NCBI RefSeq assembly: GCF_003026455.1
Contig: NZ_PYMB01000003.1
Location: forward strand, 513,730-577,729
Reading direction: 5' to 3'
Length of the DNA: 64,000 bases
Origin: Photobacterium rosenbergii
GTDB lineage: Bacteria; Pseudomonadota; Gammaproteobacteria; Enterobacterales; Vibrionaceae
The notes under the pieces are model-generated. The model ran no database searches, was not told where the DNA came from, and saw only the letters and a program-made list of their open reading frames with translations. A program made the translations under genes and the position numbers. Shown here in pieces: positions 26,494-36,005 of the stretch; the stretch's first letter is position 1; every line of letters starts with the position of its first letter.

Positions 26494-27149
26494 CTTTATC
26501 TGTGAAAAACCTAGCAATCCAGCACGGTGAAAAAGCCCTGTTCTCACCGGTTAGTTTTGACGTCAGTCCTGGCGAGGTTTTTACCTTAATGGGCCCAAGC
26601 GGTTGCGGGAAATCAACATTATTAAGTGCTATTGCCGGACATCTTGTCACAGACTTCTCTTTTTCCGGCGAAGTGACCCTCAAAGGGACAAGTGTGATGG
26701 CATTGGCACCCGATCAGCGCAAGATCGGTCTGCTGTTTCAAGATGACCTACTTTTCCCCCACCTAAGCGTGCTGGAAAACCTTATGTTTGGCATTCCCCG
26801 CCGCTACAAAGGTAAAGAGCGTGTAGAGCGTGCCGAAACAACGTTAACAACGATTGGTTTACCTCAATTAGCCAGCAAACAGCCTAATGAGATATCTGGT
26901 GGCCAACGAGCGAGGATAAGTTTGATGAGGATGCTGCTTTCAGAACCACAAGCTGTTCTACTGGACGAACCGTTCAGTAAGCTCGATAAAGCCTTGCGCA
27001 ATGAATTCCGCCAGTTTGTATTTGATCAAATCCAAAGCCGTCAGATCCCCGCGATCATGGTTACCCATGATCATGATGATATTCCACCTCAAGGCCGGGT
27101 ATTGAACTGGCCTTGGACAAACGCAGTTCAGGAACAACCAACATGCTAG
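26490..27149 (+). CDS. ynjD: YnjD-like ABC-transporter ATPase
   Basis: A 219-aa ATPase with Walker A GPSGCGKST, signature SGGQRARI, Walker B AVLLDEPFSKLD and switch His in MVTHDHDD. Minimal size, no extra domain. It overlaps ynjC and ynjF. Confidence 0.9.
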   Translation: MTLSVKNLAIQHGEKALFSPVSFDVSPGEVFTLMGPSGCGKSTLLSAIAGHLVTDFSFSGEVTLKGTSVMALAPDQRKIGLLFQDDLLFPHLSVLENLMFGIPRRYKGKERVERAETTLTTIGLPQLASKQPNEISGGQRARISLMRMLLSEPQAVLLDEPFSKLDKALRNEFRQFVFDQIQSRQIPAIMVTHDHDDIPPQGRVLNWPWTNAVQEQPTC

Positions 27150-27754
27150 ACAGATATGCGATCAAAGTGATCCGCTGGCCGCTCACTACCTTTTCTGCAT
27201 TGCCTGATAAGCTAGGCATTACCGCTAATCAGGTCACATTAGCAGGGTTTGTGATTGGTTTGTTTGCCCTCCCCGCCTTGGCACTGGAGGCTTACAGTTG
27301 GGCATTGGGCTTTATTATCATCAACCGGATCTTCGACGGTCTGGATGGGGCTATCGCTCGCCGGCAAGGTATCACCGACTGTGGCGGTTTCCTTGATATC
27401 ACCTTGGATTTTCTTTTTTATTCTATGGTGCCGTTCGGTTTTGTATTAGCCAACCCCGAAGCCAATGCTGTCGCGGGCGCTTTCCTCATTTTCTCATTTA
27501 TCGGTACCGGTTCCAGCTTTCTTAGCTTTGCCATCATGGCTGGCAAACGTAACATTGAAAGCCCGGTGTATAAGCAAAAATCACTTTACTATATTGGTGG
27601 TTTGACAGAAGGGACTGAAACTATTGCTTGTTTTGTTCTGTTCTGCCTATTCCCTGCCCACTTCGCGACTATCGCCTGGGTATTCGGTACGCTGTGCTGG
27701 GTAACAACAACGACACGAATCTGGGCTGGGTATCATACGCTCAAAGAAGTGTAG
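27143..27754 (+). CDS. ynjF: YnjF-like CDP-alcohol phosphatidyltransferase
   Basis: A 203-aa membrane enzyme with the CDP-alcohol phosphotransferase motif DG-x2-AR-x8-G-x3-D-x3-D, seen as DGAIARRQGITDCGGFLDITLD across residues about 61-82. Several TM helices surround it. ATG 27143 overlaps the ynjD stop; an upstream TTG (27113) would give a ten-residue longer product. The acceptor alcohol is unknown. Its conserved place after ynjD suggests a link between the transporter and lipid or polyol metabolism. Confidence 0.85.
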   Translation: MLDRYAIKVIRWPLTTFSALPDKLGITANQVTLAGFVIGLFALPALALEAYSWALGFIIINRIFDGLDGAIARRQGITDCGGFLDITLDFLFYSMVPFGFVLANPEANAVAGAFLIFSFIGTGSSFLSFAIMAGKRNIESPVYKQKSLYYIGGLTEGTETIACFVLFCLFPAHFATIAWVFGTLCWVTTTTRIWAGYHTLKEV

Positions 27755-27770
27755 CCTGACAATTGATGAC

Positions 27771-27805
27771 GGCAGCTGACAATGTATTAGCTGCCTCATT
27801 TTACA
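27771..27805 (+). terminator. Possible terminator of the ynj-type operon
   Basis: GGCAGCT / AGCTGCC with an 11-base loop, followed by TCATTTTAC. The U-tract is weak. The rest of the 463-base gap to katA (27806-28217) is AT-rich; apart from the Fur-like box I see nothing in it. Confidence 0.5.
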
Positions 27806-28104
27806 ATTTACGATATTTTCCTCCGGCAAACTTTTTTCTCTTTACAATTTATTGTTCATAAAGCGAGCACCTCTACAAAGCCTACCTCCCGACAGCAACA
27901 TATCAAACAGCGTTTCACCCCATCTTTTGTAAACCTTTCATTACAGTCAATGTACAGCATAAATAACCTCACCTATTCACAATTAACTTATTTTCTTTCG
28001 CGAATTATTCGTCAACTATTCACCTTGAGATTAAAACAAAGCCAAAAACATTCACCAAAACTGTAAATCAAGCTGCACGCTAAACACCTTCCAATCACTT
28101 CTCA

Positions 28105-28123
28105 TAAAATGATAATCACTAGT
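28105..28123. promoter_or_regulatory. Fur-box-like sequence upstream of catalase
   Basis: The core AATGATAATCACTAG gives about 14 of 19 matches to the Fur consensus, about 95 bases before the catalase ATG. Iron-linked control of this haem enzyme is plausible but not shown. Confidence 0.4.
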
Positions 28124-28217
28124 ATTTGGAAAAGCCTCTAGGTACAGTTGCCATGTACCCGGCAATAGCAATCACTATTCAGACGCCATTAAAAAACATT
28201 AATAACTGAGAAAGTAT

Positions 28218-29660
28218 ATGAACAAAAAATTAACCACTGCCGCTGGTTGTCCAGTTGCGCATAACCAAAATGTCATGACTGCTGGCCCACGAGGCCCACA
28301 GCTGCTGCAAGATGTTTGGTTCTTGGAGAAGTTGGCTCACTTTGACCGTGAAGTCATTCCTGAGCGCCGCATGCACGCCAAAGGCTCTGCTGCTTACGGT
28401 ACGTTTACTGTTACAAAGGACATTACCAAGTACACCCGCGCTAAGCTTTTCTCTGAGATTGGCAAAAAGACTGAGCTATTCTGTCGCTTCACCACGGTAA
28501 CTGGTGAACGCGGTGCTGCTGATGCTGAGCGTGATATTCGCGGTTTTGCCCTGAAATTCTACACAGAAGAAGGTAACTGGGATCTAGTAGGTAACAACAC
28601 GCCGGTCTTCTTCCTACGTGACCCGCTAAAATTCCCGGACCTAAACCACGCAGTTAAGCGTGATCCGCGTACTAATATGCGTAGCGGCGTTAACAACTGG
28701 GATTTCTGGACGTCACTACCTGAAGCATTCCACCAGGTAACAATCGTAATGAGTGATCGCGGTATCCCTGCGACATACCGCCACATGAACGGCTACGGCT
28801 CTCATACATTCAGCTTCATCAACTCTGACAATGAGCGTTTCTGGTGTAAGTTCCACTTCAAAACGCAGCAGGGCATCAAGAACCTGACTAACGAAGAAGC
28901 GGAAGCAATCATTGGTAAAGACCGTGAAAGCCACCAGCGCGATCTGCTTGAGTCTATCGACAATGGCGATTTCCCTAAATGGACCATGTACGTTCAGATC
29001 ATGCCGGAGCTAGAAGCAGACGAAGTTAACTTTAACCCGTTTGACCTAACCAAAGTATGGTCACAGAAAGACTACCCACTGATCGAAGTGGGCGAGTTCG
29101 AACTAAACCGTAACCCAGAGAACTACTTTGCAGAAGTTGAGCAGTCTGCATTCAACCCAGCAGCTATAGTTCCTGGTATCGGTTTCTCTCCTGATAAAAT
29201 GCTTCAGGGCCGCCTATTTGCTTACGGCGATGCGCAGCGTTACCGCTTGGGTGTTAACCACCACCAGATCCCGGTAAATGCCCCACGTTGCCCAGTGCAC
29301 AGCTACCACCGTGACGGTGCGATGCGTGTAGATGGTAACTTCGGTTCGACTATCGGTTATGAACCTAACTACCACAAAGAGTGGGCAGAACAGCCAGATT
29401 ACTCTGAGCCACCACTGCGCATCAAAGGCCAGGCCGATAACCACGATCACCGTGAAGACGAAGATTACTTCACACAAGGTGGCGATCTATTCCGCCTGAT
29501 GAACGAAGAGCAGCGCCAGACACTACTAAACAATACAGCGGGTGCCCTACAGGGCGTGCCAGACTTCATTGTTGAGCGTCACCTTAAGCACTGTTACCTA
29601 GCTGATGAAGCCTATGGTGCAGGTCTAGAAGCGGCGATAAAAGCGCTGAAAGAAGACTAA
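28218..29660 (+). CDS. katA: Haem catalase (small-subunit, KatA type)
   Basis: A 480-aa monofunctional catalase that disproportionates hydrogen peroxide. The catalytic His53 is in [12 protein letters not shown], followed by the VGNNTPVFF distal Asn region. The haem-ligand tyrosine is about Y336 in [14 protein letters not shown]. The length fits the clade 3 small-subunit type. Cytoplasmic, no signal peptide. Monocistronic, ending at a shared terminator. A Fur-like box lies upstream. Confidence 0.94.
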   Translation: MNKKLTTAAGCPVAHNQNVMTAGPRGPQLLQDVWFLEKLAHFDREVIPERRMHAKGSAAYGTFTVTKDITKYTRAKLFSEIGKKTELFCRFTTVTGERGAADAERDIRGFALKFYTEEGNWDLVGNNTPVFFLRDPLKFPDLNHAVKRDPRTNMRSGVNNWDFWTSLPEAFHQVTIVMSDRGIPATYRHMNGYGSHTFSFINSDNERFWCKFHFKTQQGIKNLTNEEAEAIIGKDRESHQRDLLESIDNGDFPKWTMYVQIMPELEADEVNFNPFDLTKVWSQKDYPLIEVGEFELNRNPENYFAEVEQSAFNPAAIVPGIGFSPDKMLQGRLFAYGDAQRYRLGVNHHQIPVNAPRCPVHSYHRDGAMRVDGNFGSTIGYEPNYHKEWAEQPDYSEPPLRIKGQADNHDHREDEDYFTQGGDLFRLMNEEQRQTLLNNTAGALQGVPDFIVERHLKHCYLADEAYGAGLEAAIKALKED

Positions 29661-29734
29661 CCATGATGGGTTCGCTGAGTGTTCTCAGGCTACTTAGTGT
29701 CGACTGGCTAGTCATCTACTACTAAGCGATAAAT

Positions 29735-29766
29735 AAAAAACCGCTACCTTTGGGTAGCGGTTTCTT
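29735..29766. terminator. Bidirectional terminator between katA and melB
   Basis: AACCGCTACC / GGTAGCGGTT perfect stem with a TTTG loop, A-run left and T-rich right. It serves katA (plus) and melB (minus). Confidence 0.88.
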
Positions 29767-29796
29767 TTACTGAATTAACCTTTGTACTTATGAGCT

Positions 29797-31167
29797 TTAA
29801 GCCTGAACAGGTTTTGCATCAACCATATCTGCTTCAACATCATCTTTATTAAAGCCATCGTGCAAGCGGTAGTAACGCTGGTAAACAAAACCACTCACAG
29901 CCATAAGGATTGCTGGCAGACCAACCATCATAAAGTGAAGACCCATAATGGTATCAGCCGTCTGCTCGACATTTGGTACATAACCCACAACAGACAAGCC
30001 CACACCCACAATGAAACCACCCGCTGCACCTGCAAACTTAACTAGCATGGTCTGGACCGAGAAGATAACACTCTCACTGCGACGACCTGTTTTGTACTCA
30101 CCGTAGTCAACCACATCAGCAAGCATCACAGTCTGAAGTGCGTTGGCAATGCCCACACCGAACTTGATTGCAGCACCGGCAAGGCCAATTAGGAATGCGT
30201 TGCCCGGGAACATTACGCCCATCACAAGCAGGACAATACAAGACAGAATCGGGAAGCCACATGCCATTTGCCATAGATGCTTACGAGGTAACTTAGCCGC
30301 GATGCGAGGGAACAAGAACACACCTGCAACTTCCGCCGCACCAGCAACCATCATGTAGACCGGGAACAATTCAGGGTTACCCAGTGCGTAAGAGAAGTAG
30401 TAGATTGCAAAGCCACCTACAAGCAGGTTAGCAATCTGGAATGACAGTACGGTACCGATCAACGCTTTAAGTTGGTCGTTCTTACCGATAATCACCAATA
30501 CATCTTTGAAGCTAAATTTCTCTGCCGGCTTGGCGTTGGCTGGCGCTGCTTTCTCTTTAACATTACGGGCAATCAGGAATGCACTCATCACGAACAGAAC
30601 AGCAATCAGCATTGCAACGTTGAAGAAGCCGTCACCTTGGTTGCCTTCACCCAGCACACCAACAATGTGCAGGCCATAAGTACCCGTGATAAACCATGCA
30701 AGGCTTGCAAACAAACGCGGCCATACCACTAATTTCTCACGCTCTTGGCGCTCACTTGAAAGCGCAGGGATCATTGACCAGTATGGGATATCCATAATGG
30801 TATAAGTCAGGCCCCAAAGGATGTATGCGGCAGCAGCATAAAGGTACAGGGCTGGGCCTTCAAACATATGGGTACTGAACAAGCCAACCAATACGATAGC
30901 GTTAAGTAGCGTACCAATGACAATCCATGGGCGGAACTTACCGAACTTAGAACGGGTGTTATCAACAATCACCCCCATCATAGGGTCAGTAACCGCATCA
31001 ATAATTCGGGCTGCAAGGAAGATCGTACCCACAAAGGCAGCAGACAGGCCCGCTACATCCGTGAAGTAGAACATCAGGAAGATGTAAATTGGTGCACACG
31101 CGAAATCTTTACCGAGTGCGCCAAGACCATATGATAACTTGGTTTGTAGTGTGATTTTGTCAGACAT
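29797..31167 (-). CDS. melB: MelB-type galactoside:cation symporter
   Basis: A 456-aa GPH-family transporter with about twelve helices. The N-terminus TKLSYGLGALGKDFAC, the RIIDAVTDPMMG cation-site helix and the KFGKFRPWI loop follow E. coli MelB closely, as does GYVPNVEQTADT near the end. It imports melibiose-like galactosides with Na+, H+ or Li+. It is separate from but next to a GH36 alpha-galactosidase on the same strand. A 22-bp perfect GalR-type operator and a CRP-like site lie upstream. Confidence 0.92.
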   Translation of the reverse strand: MSDKITLQTKLSYGLGALGKDFACAPIYIFLMFYFTDVAGLSAAFVGTIFLAARIIDAVTDPMMGVIVDNTRSKFGKFRPWIVIGTLLNAIVLVGLFSTHMFEGPALYLYAAAAYILWGLTYTIMDIPYWSMIPALSSERQEREKLVVWPRLFASLAWFITGTYGLHIVGVLGEGNQGDGFFNVAMLIAVLFVMSAFLIARNVKEKAAPANAKPAEKFSFKDVLVIIGKNDQLKALIGTVLSFQIANLLVGGFAIYYFSYALGNPELFPVYMMVAGAAEVAGVFLFPRIAAKLPRKHLWQMACGFPILSCIVLLVMGVMFPGNAFLIGLAGAAIKFGVGIANALQTVMLADVVDYGEYKTGRRSESVIFSVQTMLVKFAGAAGGFIVGVGLSVVGYVPNVEQTADTIMGLHFMMVGLPAILMAVSGFVYQRYYRLHDGFNKDDVEADMVDAKPVQA

Positions 31168-31310
31168 GTTTTATCCTTCAGTCTGTTCCACACCCCTTCC
31201 CTAACTAAAAGGGTGCGTACAGCATTTATTTAATTTTTTGTATCCGTCAAGCTCTGGGCTCAAAAGGTATATTAAGGATCTACAGAAGGATAACTGTGAT
31301 CTAAGCCCCA

Positions 31311-31332
31311 CCCATGGAAACGTTTCCATGGG
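31311..31332. promoter_or_regulatory. 22-bp perfect GalR-type operator upstream of melB
   Basis: The palindrome has half-site CCCATGGAAAC and its exact complement, centred at 31321/31322, with core TGGAAACGTTTCCA. It is the most symmetric member of the operator set in this window. Confidence 0.8.
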
Positions 31333-31351
31333 TTCCATGAATAGAATGCCA

Positions 31352-31373
31352 AAGTGCGATTTTGATCACTTAA
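31352..31373. promoter_or_regulatory. CRP-like site upstream of melB
   Basis: TGCGA-N6-TCACT within the symmetric frame AAGTG...CACTT, centred at about 31362, 41 bases upstream of the GalR operator centre relative to melB. It fits activation by cAMP-CRP together with GalR repression. Confidence 0.5.
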
Positions 31374-31475
31374 CACACCGTAGCAGCAAAAAATAGCGAT
31401 ATAACATACTGCAAAAGGATAAAAAAATGGGACCTATAAGGTCCCATTATATCAGTTAGATTTTACTAACGAGGA

Positions 31476-33599
31476 TTACTCAGCAATTAACCTAATTAGA
31501 ATCGCACTCTCGGCATCGAGGATAGGCATCGCTAACCCAGCCTTGTGACACCACTCCCCGCTCAAAGACACGGGTTGCTTCGTCCATGCAGGCTGTTGGT
31601 TCACCAAGCCTTCATGGAAGTTAACTGGATGATCAAGCACGGATATCTTATAGACTTTGCTGGCATCCAGTTCAGGGATCCTCAACGCACCACTCAAGGA
31701 GTTTGTCGGCATAGCTAACTGGGCCACCATCACCAATGCCTCATTGCCATCTTGGCTGATCACCGCCTTGGCTAACTGGCCATCACTGTCGTCAACCGGG
31801 ATACGTACCGATTTGCCGCTATGAAGCAAACTTCGGAACTCCTTATGCAGCTTGATATAACGCTCAAAGCCAGCCTTTTCTTCAGCCCCCTCCCTCACCG
31901 GATCTAGCTCGATACCCATATGGCCAAACAATGCTGTTAAACCACGAAAACGGATATCATGGGTACGACGGGTACTGTGGCAATGGCGCGCACCGATATG
32001 GCTTCCCATCACTTCTGGTGGGAAGAAATAGCTAAAACCTCGCTGGATCTGTTGTCGTTCCAACGCATCATTGTTGTCTGACGTCCAGAAACGATGGGTC
32101 CGCTTAAGCACCTCGTAATCAATCCGGCCGCCACCAGCAGCACATGACTCAATTTCAACCTCAGGATGGCGCTCACGGATCTTTTCGACTAATTCATAGT
32201 AACGCTTGACCTGATTGTTACCTGCAGCCCGGCCCTGATGGCCCGGTTGGACAATCTCACGGTTCATGTCCCACTTGATGTAAGCGATATTAAGGGTCGA
32301 TAAAAAGTGATCGAGCCTTGCCAATAAGTATTCAAAAGCATCATCATTTTGCAGGTTTATCGCATACTGATTACGGCCCGTTGGCTGCTCATACCCATCG
32401 ACAGCAAGCAACCATTCTGGGTGAGTACGGTATAAATCAGAGTCCTTGTTAATCATCTCCGGCTCAAACCACAATCCGAATTCCATGCCCAATTCGTTCA
32501 CATGGTTTACGATGCCCTCAAGCCCGTTAGGATACTTGGCTTCATCAAGATACCAATCACCCAAAGCCGCTTTGTCGCCATTACGCCCTTTGAACCAACC
32601 ATCATCAATAATAAAGCGCTCAACGCCCATTTTTGCTGATTCTGTCGCCATCTCTTTGATGTAATCAGGATCATGATCAAAATAGATCCCCTCCCACGTA
32701 TTGAGGTGGATAGGACGGGCTTTCTCACTGATTTGTGGGGCTAAAATAGACTCACGCACATGACCGTGAAACTGCTGGCTCATCCGGTTCAACCCATTGG
32801 CACTATGTGTGGCATACAGGACAGGCGTGACTAAACTTTCCCCCGGTTGTAGTGACATCTCGCCCGGCAGGTACAACGCTTCGGCCTGAACAACCCGACG
32901 CCCGTCAGCCTTAACGTCAACCCGCATACGGTGGTTACCACTCCACGCTAAATGGAAGCCCCAGACATCACCATCACACTCGCCAAACCCTTTGGTACCT
33001 GCAATGAAGGCCGGATAATGTTCATGTGACGTACGGCCACGGCGATTCTCTTGCTGGTAGCCACCTTGCAGCAGAGGTTGGCGTACTTGCTGGAACTCTT
33101 TTACCCAACGGCCATAATAGGTGAGAAGCTCATTGGCACGCTCTGGCAAAGGAAGCGTATTGGCCAGACGGTTCACCTGATACTCCCCGTCGCCAGTATT
33201 GGTCAGAGTCTGCTTGATTTGGATAACATCGTTGCTATCAACTTCCAGATGCACTACTAATGACAGACCAGCAATAAGGTCCTGATTTTCCACAATCAGG
33301 CTCCCACCCTCATGATGAACTGAAGTAATGCTAAATGCTGGCGACCAATGTTGCCCATTGCGGTGGCCTTCAAGCGCCGGACTACCAAAGAGGCCCCGCG
33401 CAAGTTCTGGGTGCAATGAAACAGGCACATCATTATCTAACCGGCCATAAGGGACTGGGCGTTTCAAGGCAATATCTGCCCCTTGGGGTAGCTCGGCTAA
33501 TGCTTCTCCCCAGTAAATCACTTCAGCGATTTCTCCAATCTCGACGATCATTTCAGACTGTCGACCTTTCAGACGAATGATTTGCTTATCCATTGTCAT
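31476..33599 (-). CDS. GH36 alpha-galactosidase
   Basis: A 707-aa cytoplasmic alpha-galactosidase of family GH36 that removes galactose from melibiose or raffinose-type sugars. The nucleophile Asp is in YIKWDMNR and the acid/base Asp in FWTSDNNDALERQ, both standard for the family. It is not related to E. coli MelA, which is GH4, so the MelB partner here is a different enzyme class. AGGAAAC precedes the ATG. It has its own GalR-type operator upstream, separate from melB. Confidence 0.92.
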   Translation of the reverse strand: MTMDKQIIRLKGRQSEMIVEIGEIAEVIYWGEALAELPQGADIALKRPVPYGRLDNDVPVSLHPELARGLFGSPALEGHRNGQHWSPAFSITSVHHEGGSLIVENQDLIAGLSLVVHLEVDSNDVIQIKQTLTNTGDGEYQVNRLANTLPLPERANELLTYYGRWVKEFQQVRQPLLQGGYQQENRRGRTSHEHYPAFIAGTKGFGECDGDVWGFHLAWSGNHRMRVDVKADGRRVVQAEALYLPGEMSLQPGESLVTPVLYATHSANGLNRMSQQFHGHVRESILAPQISEKARPIHLNTWEGIYFDHDPDYIKEMATESAKMGVERFIIDDGWFKGRNGDKAALGDWYLDEAKYPNGLEGIVNHVNELGMEFGLWFEPEMINKDSDLYRTHPEWLLAVDGYEQPTGRNQYAINLQNDDAFEYLLARLDHFLSTLNIAYIKWDMNREIVQPGHQGRAAGNNQVKRYYELVEKIRERHPEVEIESCAAGGGRIDYEVLKRTHRFWTSDNNDALERQQIQRGFSYFFPPEVMGSHIGARHCHSTRRTHDIRFRGLTALFGHMGIELDPVREGAEEKAGFERYIKLHKEFRSLLHSGKSVRIPVDDSDGQLAKAVISQDGNEALVMVAQLAMPTNSLSGALRIPELDASKVYKISVLDHPVNFHEGLVNQQPAWTKQPVSLSGEWCHKAGLAMPILDAESAILIRLIAE

Positions 33600-33674
33600 G
33601 GTTTCCTATTAAGCATGAAATTTCACCTGATCATAATGAAATACCCAGTAGATACTGTGAGCCAACCCGCACAC

Positions 33675-33688
33675 TGGAAACGTTTCCA
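33675..33688. promoter_or_regulatory. GalR-type operator upstream of the alpha-galactosidase
   Basis: A perfect TGGAAACGTTTCCA, 75 bases before the minus-strand start codon. Confidence 0.78.
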
Positions 33689-33876
33689 TTTAAAGTCAGA
33701 TCTGAATATACGTTTTACGTAAGATAATGCTTCTAAACAGAAAGGCATCTCAGTGCGAGAAAAGAGATCAGGAATAGTACGGGATCTGACGTGACCCCGT
33801 AACTCGGTGAGCATTCAAATATCTTTAGCCCAGTAGCAGAAGTCCTGAAAGTTAAACTATGCGCGTTAAATCTGGG

Positions 33877-34077
33877 CTAATAGGTTGAAGAAGCCTTGTC
33901 CTTCTTTTCTGAAGCTTGCTTCTTCATTTCGTTGCATTCAGTTATCAGAACATGTTTGTGGATAAGCTTGCCATCGATCACACAAGGAGGGCTAGGAATA
34001 CCACCACTGCCAGAGCCACCAGCCTGAACAGAAACACTGAACAACATGATACCTAGCAAACCAATTAGCTTTTTCAT
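33877..34077 (-). CDS. Small exported protein, unknown
   Basis: A 66-aa protein with a clear signal peptide (MKKLIGLLGIMLFSVSVQAG). A Gly/Ser-rich stretch, two cysteines (PPCVIDG and ITECNE, likely a disulfide) and a Lys-rich tail follow. AGGAC precedes the ATG. It lies 47 bases after the MipA/OmpV gene and may be co-transcribed with it. Confidence 0.65.
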   Translation of the reverse strand: MKKLIGLLGIMLFSVSVQAGGSGSGGIPSPPCVIDGKLIHKHVLITECNEMKKQASEKKDKASSTY

Positions 34078-34123
34078 GTTAGGGTCCTACAAATGTAAAA
34101 AGGCACTTATAAGGATAGATGAC

Positions 34124-34870
34124 TTAAAACCGATAGGCCGCCCCAACACTAAACTTCCAACCAAGATCATTTTGCACCAGTGGGCTGTTGCTATCGTGGT
34201 ATTCCAGTTCCAGCTTAGAAACGCCCAGAATATGTCGGCTTATATCATAGAGCGCTGTAAAACCGCCTTTGTAGACCCATGTATCATCAGCTTCGAATGC
34301 CGACAATCCAGAAGCACTGGCCTCGTTGGCAGAAACACTATAGATGTGTTGGGAGAGCTTATCATCACGGTAATTCAGCTCGACATAAGGGGCAATGGTC
34401 AGCTTATCCAAGGGGGTATCAAAAGCCCTACCTAAATGTAGTTGTAGTTCATAACCATTGTGCTTATCGGTCACATCATGCAAATAGGTTAGCCTTGCCC
34501 CTACTGTGCCAAGGGTAAGCCCCAATTCCCCACTACTGTCCCTGTTTTCTATGCCACTTGGAATATCGGTGAAGTCATCAGATACTTCTGACAAGCGTAT
34601 GTTGCCAGAAAGGCCAAACCAAGGCGTCAGGGCTAAGTTGGCCAAGCTACCGTCAATGAAGCCATAGTCACTTTGATGGAAGATATAAGGTTTCACGCTG
34701 AACTCACTACCATCACTGGAAAAGACCGACTCCCCTATCGCTGCTCCTGCCCCCAAAAATGTGTAATGTTTATATTTTTCCTGAGGCTGAAAAATTTCTT
34801 GTGAATTGGCTGCTGCCGACGAAACCAATACCCCAAAACCTGCAATCAACAATACCGCTGAGTTATGCAT
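34124..34870 (-). CDS. MipA/OmpV-family outer-membrane protein
   Basis: A 248-aa protein with a signal peptide ending near SSAAANSQ, then amphipathic strands (GAGAAIGESVFSSDGSEFSVKPYIFHQ, YGFIDGSLANL) typical of MipA/OmpV barrels, and a terminal Tyr-Arg-Phe. ATG 34870 is chosen because GAGGAG is well spaced before it; the ORF extends to 34906. The role is unclear: family members are linked to murein-enzyme scaffolding or osmotic response. Confidence 0.82.
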   Translation of the reverse strand: MHNSAVLLIAGFGVLVSSAAANSQEIFQPQEKYKHYTFLGAGAAIGESVFSSDGSEFSVKPYIFHQSDYGFIDGSLANLALTPWFGLSGNIRLSEVSDDFTDIPSGIENRDSSGELGLTLGTVGARLTYLHDVTDKHNGYELQLHLGRAFDTPLDKLTIAPYVELNYRDDKLSQHIYSVSANEASASGLSAFEADDTWVYKGGFTALYDISRHILGVSKLELEYHDSNSPLVQNDLGWKFSVGAAYRF

Positions 34871-35369
34871 AGCGCTTCTCCTCTTTAAAGTAAGTAGAAA
34901 CGCCATTGCCGATATTTATTTCAAAATACCTAAAAACAATTCACCTAATGCCAGCCAAAATCATTCATTTTCATATTTAGATAACCGTAAACGCTGGGTT
35001 AATCTCACTTATATACGGGAAGATTATTCTTTCCGGTTGGTATACTCCGAACGAGCAAAACCATAATAAACAATTGAAAATATTAGTTAAAAAACACATC
35101 CCCATAGTAAACCAAAGCAAAAATCACCAGCAAGATCGTCATCATATTGACGAATTTACCTTATAAAATCAGAAATATATCTCTGCCTTGACAATTATTG
35201 TCACTCACCTTTAAAGCCATGCAAAACATACAGACAACTCTATATTGGTGTATGAACTGCCTAAGCTTCAAACTTTAGCGACAGTTATCACACCTTCACT
35301 GTTCGAATGTGCATTAATGCTATGAGATTGATATTTTCTAACCTGCTGACAATGAAGTAGGTTCCAAAA
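34871..35369. other. Divergent promoter region, no gene seen
   Basis: An AT-rich 499-base gap between the OmpV-type gene and uhpA. No ORF with a credible start was found. The one clear signal is the palindrome at 35189-35203. Confidence 0.5.
35189..35203. promoter_or_regulatory. 15-bp perfect palindrome upstream of uhpA
   Basis: TGACAAT-T-ATTGTCA (7-1-7). The preceding T makes a consensus -35 TTGACA at 35188-35193, with a weak -10 (TTAAAG) 17 bases on. It looks like an operator overlapping a promoter, about 165 bases before uhpA. Confidence 0.45.
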
Positions 35370-36005
35370 ATGATTACTGTCACTTTAGTCGATGACCACA
35401 TTGTGGTTCGTTCGGGCTTTGCACAATTACTCTCTATAGAGCCTGATATTCAAGTGCATAGCGAATACAGCAACGCTAAAGAGGCATTGCGTGGACTTTC
35501 AGAAACAGCAGTCGATGTAGCAGTTATTGATATTTCAATGCCTGATGAAAGTGGTCTGATATTACTGGAAAAACTGCGTAAGAAGCACCCCGATTTCAAG
35601 GCGATTATTCTCAGTATCTACGATTCTGCTTCTTTTGTTAGCAAAGCCATTGATGCAGGAGCTTATGGCTACCTTTCCAAACGCTGTGGCCCGAGCGAAC
35701 TTGTCACAGCGATTCGTACCGTTGCAAATGGTGACAGGTACCTCTGCGCTGATGCGCTAGTTAATTTAAGCAATGCATCTGCCGGACCCGATGTGCTGCA
35801 TGATCTCACCAAGCGCGAGCGGGAAGTGTTCGACCATTTGATTTTGGGAAAAGATGTCAAAGAAATCGGTAGTGAGCTCTTTATCAGCCATAAAACAATT
35901 CATGTTCACCGGGCGAATATTCTTAGCAAGCTTGGGCTTTCCAACAATGTCGATTTAATTCGTTTCGCCCTGCACCACAAATTGCTCAATGATGAGCCAG
36001 TATGA
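35370..36005 (+). CDS. uhpA: UhpA, response regulator for sugar-phosphate uptake
   Basis: A 211-aa NarL/FixJ-type regulator. The receiver (1-120) has phospho-acceptor D54 in AVIDISMPDESG. The C-terminal LuxR-type HTH (about 145-205) contains LTKREREVF and HKTIHVHRANILSKLGLSN, very like E. coli UhpA. Its stop overlaps uhpB (ATGA). With UhpB and UhpC it should sense external hexose phosphate and activate transport genes. Confidence 0.9.
   Translation: MITVTLVDDHIVVRSGFAQLLSIEPDIQVHSEYSNAKEALRGLSETAVDVAVIDISMPDESGLILLEKLRKKHPDFKAIILSIYDSASFVSKAIDAGAYGYLSKRCGPSELVTAIRTVANGDRYLCADALVNLSNASAGPDVLHDLTKREREVFDHLILGKDVKEIGSELFISHKTIHVHRANILSKLGLSNNVDLIRFALHHKLLNDEPV

Noticed and set aside
33623..33814. 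Minus-strand frame of 63 codons upstream of the alpha-galactosidase
   Set aside because: It covers the GalR-type operator, has no ribosome-binding site, and reads like promoter DNA.
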